NCBI GenBank assembly: GCA_011524785.1
Contig: WTJQ01000331.1
Coordinates: 1 to 6,971 of the forward strand
Reading direction: 5' to 3'
Length of the DNA: 6,971 nt
DNA from: Planctomycetota bacterium
Lineage (GTDB): Bacteria > Planctomycetota > UBA1135 > GCA-002686595
The position numbers were made by a program, and so were the translations under genes. Shown here piece by piece: positions 5,155-6,971 of the stretch (position 1 is the stretch's first letter; every line of letters begins with the position of its first letter). The notes beneath the pieces were generated by a model. The model made no database searches. It worked only from the letters and a program-made list of their open reading frames with translations, and was not told where the DNA came from.

Positions 5155-6257
5155 AGGGCGCCTCCCGGGCTGAGGCCCGCAGGGAGCTCCGCCTTGGCCA
5201 CGGGATCCGGGGCGGTGCAGGGCACCACCGCGGGGAGGACCACGGCCGCGCGGGCGCACGAGCCCGCCAGCAGCGCCCCGAGCAGGACGTGCAGGGTCGA
5301 CGTGATGGCCTCGGTCACGGTGACCGGCCCCTCGAAGCCGCCAGCCACGACCAGGATGACGATCAGGACCCCGACCCCCAGGACGAACTGCGCCGCCACG
5401 AGGTGGAGGAGCCCGCGCCGGAGCCGGGCGACCACGGGCGAGCCGGTCTCACGCTGGAAGCGGCCGAGCCTCGAGACCAGCAGGAGCACCACGCCCAGCA
5501 CGACCAGGGCGTTCATCCCGTGGAGGCCGAGGGGCAGGTGGGAGCCCGTGTGCCGCGTCCAGGCCCCGAGCGTCGACTGGCCGAGGACGAGGACGGCGGC
5601 GAGTGCCGCGAGGACGACGGGTCCGCGCTGGGCGGGACCGCCTTCGCGCCGCGCCTCGGCTCGTGCGCTCCCCACCACGCTCGCGGTGAGCGCGAGGACG
5701 GTGAACACGACCTGCGCCAGACTGCCGTGGAGGAAGGCCAGGTGCTGGCTGTTCTCCAGCACCCGCGTCCCACCGAGCATCCCCTGCCCAACGACCAGCA
5801 GGTGGCAGAGGACGGCGAGCCCGCGGAGCCCTCGGCGCTCGCCCACGAACAGGCTCGCGACCAGGGCCAGGACGGTGCCCGCGAAGGGAAGGGCCGGCCG
5901 GCTCCAGTCGATCAGGACCTCGCCGGTGCTGCTGGCGCGCTGGCCCGCGAGCAGGAGGACGGCCGTGACCTCGAGAGCGAGCGCCGCGAGGACGAGCCCT
6001 CCCGCGAGGCGCCCCCCCTTGAGGGCGGTCGCCACCAGCAGGCCGAGGGTCAGCAGGCCCACGACGCTGCCGAGCATGCGATGCCCGTGCTCGAGCGTGA
6101 TGCCCCAGCTGCGGAGCATCTCGTCGAGCGGGTAGGCGAACATGGTCGACCCGAAGGTGGTCGGCCAGTCGTGCACGGCCATCCCGACCCGGTACGTGGT
6201 CACGAGCCCCCCCACTGCTAGGAGCAGGAGGGTCGTGCCCACGAGCAGGCGCGCCAT
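5151..6257 (-). CDS. ctaA: Heme A synthase (COX15/CtaA family)
   Basis: This integral membrane enzyme oxidises the C8 methyl of heme O to the formyl group of heme A, completing the cofactor for CtaD. From the ATG at 6255-6257 it has 368 residues and about eight helices in two pseudo-symmetric halves. Visible motifs are GGLVTTYRVGMAVHDWPTTF in the first helix-loop region, LEHGHRMLGS with Glu56, His57 and His59, LENSQHLAFLHGSLAQ with His172 and His177, GLHGMN with His246, and STLHVLLG with His323. These histidines are the expected heme ligands of the family. A TTG at 6294-6296 would add 13 residues and lie only 4 nt after ctaD, and a GTG at 6264-6266 is also possible. The ATG places the hydrophobic N terminus immediately at the start and is preferred. 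The gene is coupled to ctaB by a GTGA overlap. Confidence 0.95.
   Translation of the reverse strand: MARLLVGTTLLLLAVGGLVTTYRVGMAVHDWPTTFGSTMFAYPLDEMLRSWGITLEHGHRMLGSVVGLLTLGLLVATALKGGRLAGGLVLAALALEVTAVLLLAGQRASSTGEVLIDWSRPALPFAGTVLALVASLFVGERRGLRGLAVLCHLLVVGQGMLGGTRVLENSQHLAFLHGSLAQVVFTVLALTASVVGSARAEARREGGPAQRGPVVLAALAAVLVLGQSTLGAWTRHTGSHLPLGLHGMNALVVLGVVLLLVSRLGRFQRETGSPVVARLRRGLLHLVAAQFVLGVGVLIVILVVAGGFEGPVTVTEAITSTLHVLLGALLAGSCARAAVVLPAVVPCTAPDPVAKAELPAGLSPGGAL
5161..5166 (-). promoter_or_regulatory. Ribosome binding site for ctaB (sets the GTG start)
   Basis: The minus strand reads GGGAGG, then 6 nt, then the GTG at 5154. It lies within the last codons of ctaA and supports the GTG start over the upstream ATG at 5259. 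Confidence 0.8.
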
Positions 6258-6300
6258 GAGGCGCACCCCGGGGAGGTCTGGAGCGCCGTGGCTCAAGGAA

Positions 6301-6971
6301 TCAGCTCTGCTCGGACTTGCCGCCGTCGGCGGAGAGGTCGCGGCTCTGGGCGAGGAAGTCCTCCTCGACCTCGGGACTGGCGTACTCGTACGGCCCGCGG
6401 TGCACGCGCAGCGGCGAGTCGAAGTTGCCGTGACCCGGGGGCGAGGGCGCGTCCCACTCGATGCTGGCGGCGCGCCAGGGGTTCCGGCCCACGCGCTTGC
6501 CGAAGAACATCGAGTGGAAGAAGTTCCACACGAAGAAGATCTGCCACACGAAGAGCAGGAACGCGCTGATCGTGATGAACTCGTTCAGCGGCTGCAGGTG
6601 GGCGTAGGTCTCGTAGTCGTAGGGGTCGGCCGTGCGCCGCATCAGACCGGCCATGCCGAGCTGGTGCATCATGTAGAAGACGCCGTTCGTGAAGATGAAC
6701 GTGCCGATGAAGTGCAGCTTGCCGAGCGTCTCGTTCATCATCCGGCCGAACATCTTCGGGAACCAGTGGTAGATCCCGGCGAAGATGGCGAACACGGAGC
6801 CACCGAACACCACGTAGTGGAAGTGCGCCACCACGATGTAGGTGTCGTGGATGTAGATGTCGACCGGGGTGGCCGCCATCCAGATGCCTGAGAGGCCGCC
6901 GATGATGAACATCGCCACGAAGCCGAGGGCGAAGAGCATCGGCGAGGTCAGGTGGATGCGCGAGCCCCAGA
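6301..6971 (-). CDS. ctaD: Cytochrome c oxidase subunit I, C-terminal part (5' end outside window)
   Basis: This is the catalytic subunit of the aa3-type oxidase, carrying heme a and the heme a3-CuB site where O2 is reduced. Only the last 222 codons are visible; the frame continues through the right edge (WGSRIHLTSP upstream of the first visible Met). The key motif HDTYIVVAHFHYV lies at about 6811-6849, with the Mg-site His-Asp and the heme a3 and heme a ligand histidines at 6823-6825 and 6817-6819. The following helices (GGSVFAIFAGIYHWFPKMFG, then LHFIGTFIFTNGVFYMMH) match helices XI-XII of the family. The tail after the last helix contains NPWRAASIEWDAPSPPGHGNF, a normal feature of bacterial CtaD. 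It is the first gene of the visible block and precedes ctaA by 43 nt. Confidence 0.97.
   Translation of the reverse strand, partial: WGSRIHLTSPMLFALGFVAMFIIGGLSGIWMAATPVDIYIHDTYIVVAHFHYVVFGGSVFAIFAGIYHWFPKMFGRMMNETLGKLHFIGTFIFTNGVFYMMHQLGMAGLMRRTADPYDYETYAHLQPLNEFITISAFLLFVWQIFFVWNFFHSMFFGKRVGRNPWRAASIEWDAPSPPGHGNFDSPLRVHRGPYEYASPEVEEDFLAQSRDLSADGGKSEQS

Noticed and set aside
4495..6135. Very long plus-strand ORF (546 codons) opposite ctaA and ctaB
   Set aside because: It is a GC-rich antisense shadow with Arg/Gly/Glu-rich composition and no domains, lying over two clearly conserved minus-strand genes.

Overview
The window is a GC-rich stretch of bacterial chromosome. Every gene I can support lies on the minus strand and reads from right to left. 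It holds the downstream part of an aa3-type cytochrome c oxidase operon. In transcription order this is: the C-terminal third of subunit I (ctaD, cut by the right edge), heme A synthase (ctaA), heme O synthase (ctaB), subunit III (ctaE), a bacterial subunit IV, an SCO/DUF420 fusion protein for oxidase assembly, a small membrane protein with an in-frame TGA, an O6-alkylguanine-DNA alkyltransferase (ogt), and a long unrecognised beta-propeller-like protein cut by the left edge. Subunit II (coxB) and the operon promoter are not in the window and presumably lie to the right. The gene order and the SCO-DUF420 fusion remind me of Planctomycetota and similar high-GC Gram-negative phyla, but the window alone does not fix the phylum.

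Right part (about 3087 to 6971): a tightly packed oxidase block. ctaA/ctaB overlap as GTGA and ctaB/ctaE as ATGA. Subunit IV follows ctaE after 17 nt with a strong GGAGGAG Shine-Dalgarno. The structural subunits, the two heme A biosynthesis enzymes and the copper-delivery factor would be made together: CtaB farnesylates heme b, CtaA oxidises heme O to heme A, SCO is expected to deliver copper, and DUF420/CtaM-type proteins help mature the oxidase.

Middle part (1629 to 3079): the SCO-DUF420 fusion ends in an ATGA overlap with a 119-codon reading frame. That frame is interrupted once, at codon 24, by TGA. It encodes a signal peptide, then TGA-Asp-Ser-Cys-Lys, one transmembrane helix and a polar tail. 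The TGA occupies the first position of what would be a CxxC motif. A perfect 8-bp hairpin with a GGG loop starts 25 nt downstream, which fits the usual layout of a bacterial SECIS element. I read this as a candidate selenoprotein (UxxC) tied to oxidase assembly, and it is the most notable item in the window. Gene callers would normally split it into an unreported 23-codon piece and a truncated 71-codon ORF.

Left part (1 to 1618): ogt, then an open frame of at least 349 codons running off the left edge with no ATG start. It carries an Asp/Glu repeat encoded by seven perfect copies of a hexanucleotide, a twin-arginine-like segment and propeller-like strands. All eight visible gene ends use TGA as the stop, so TGA is not globally reassigned here.
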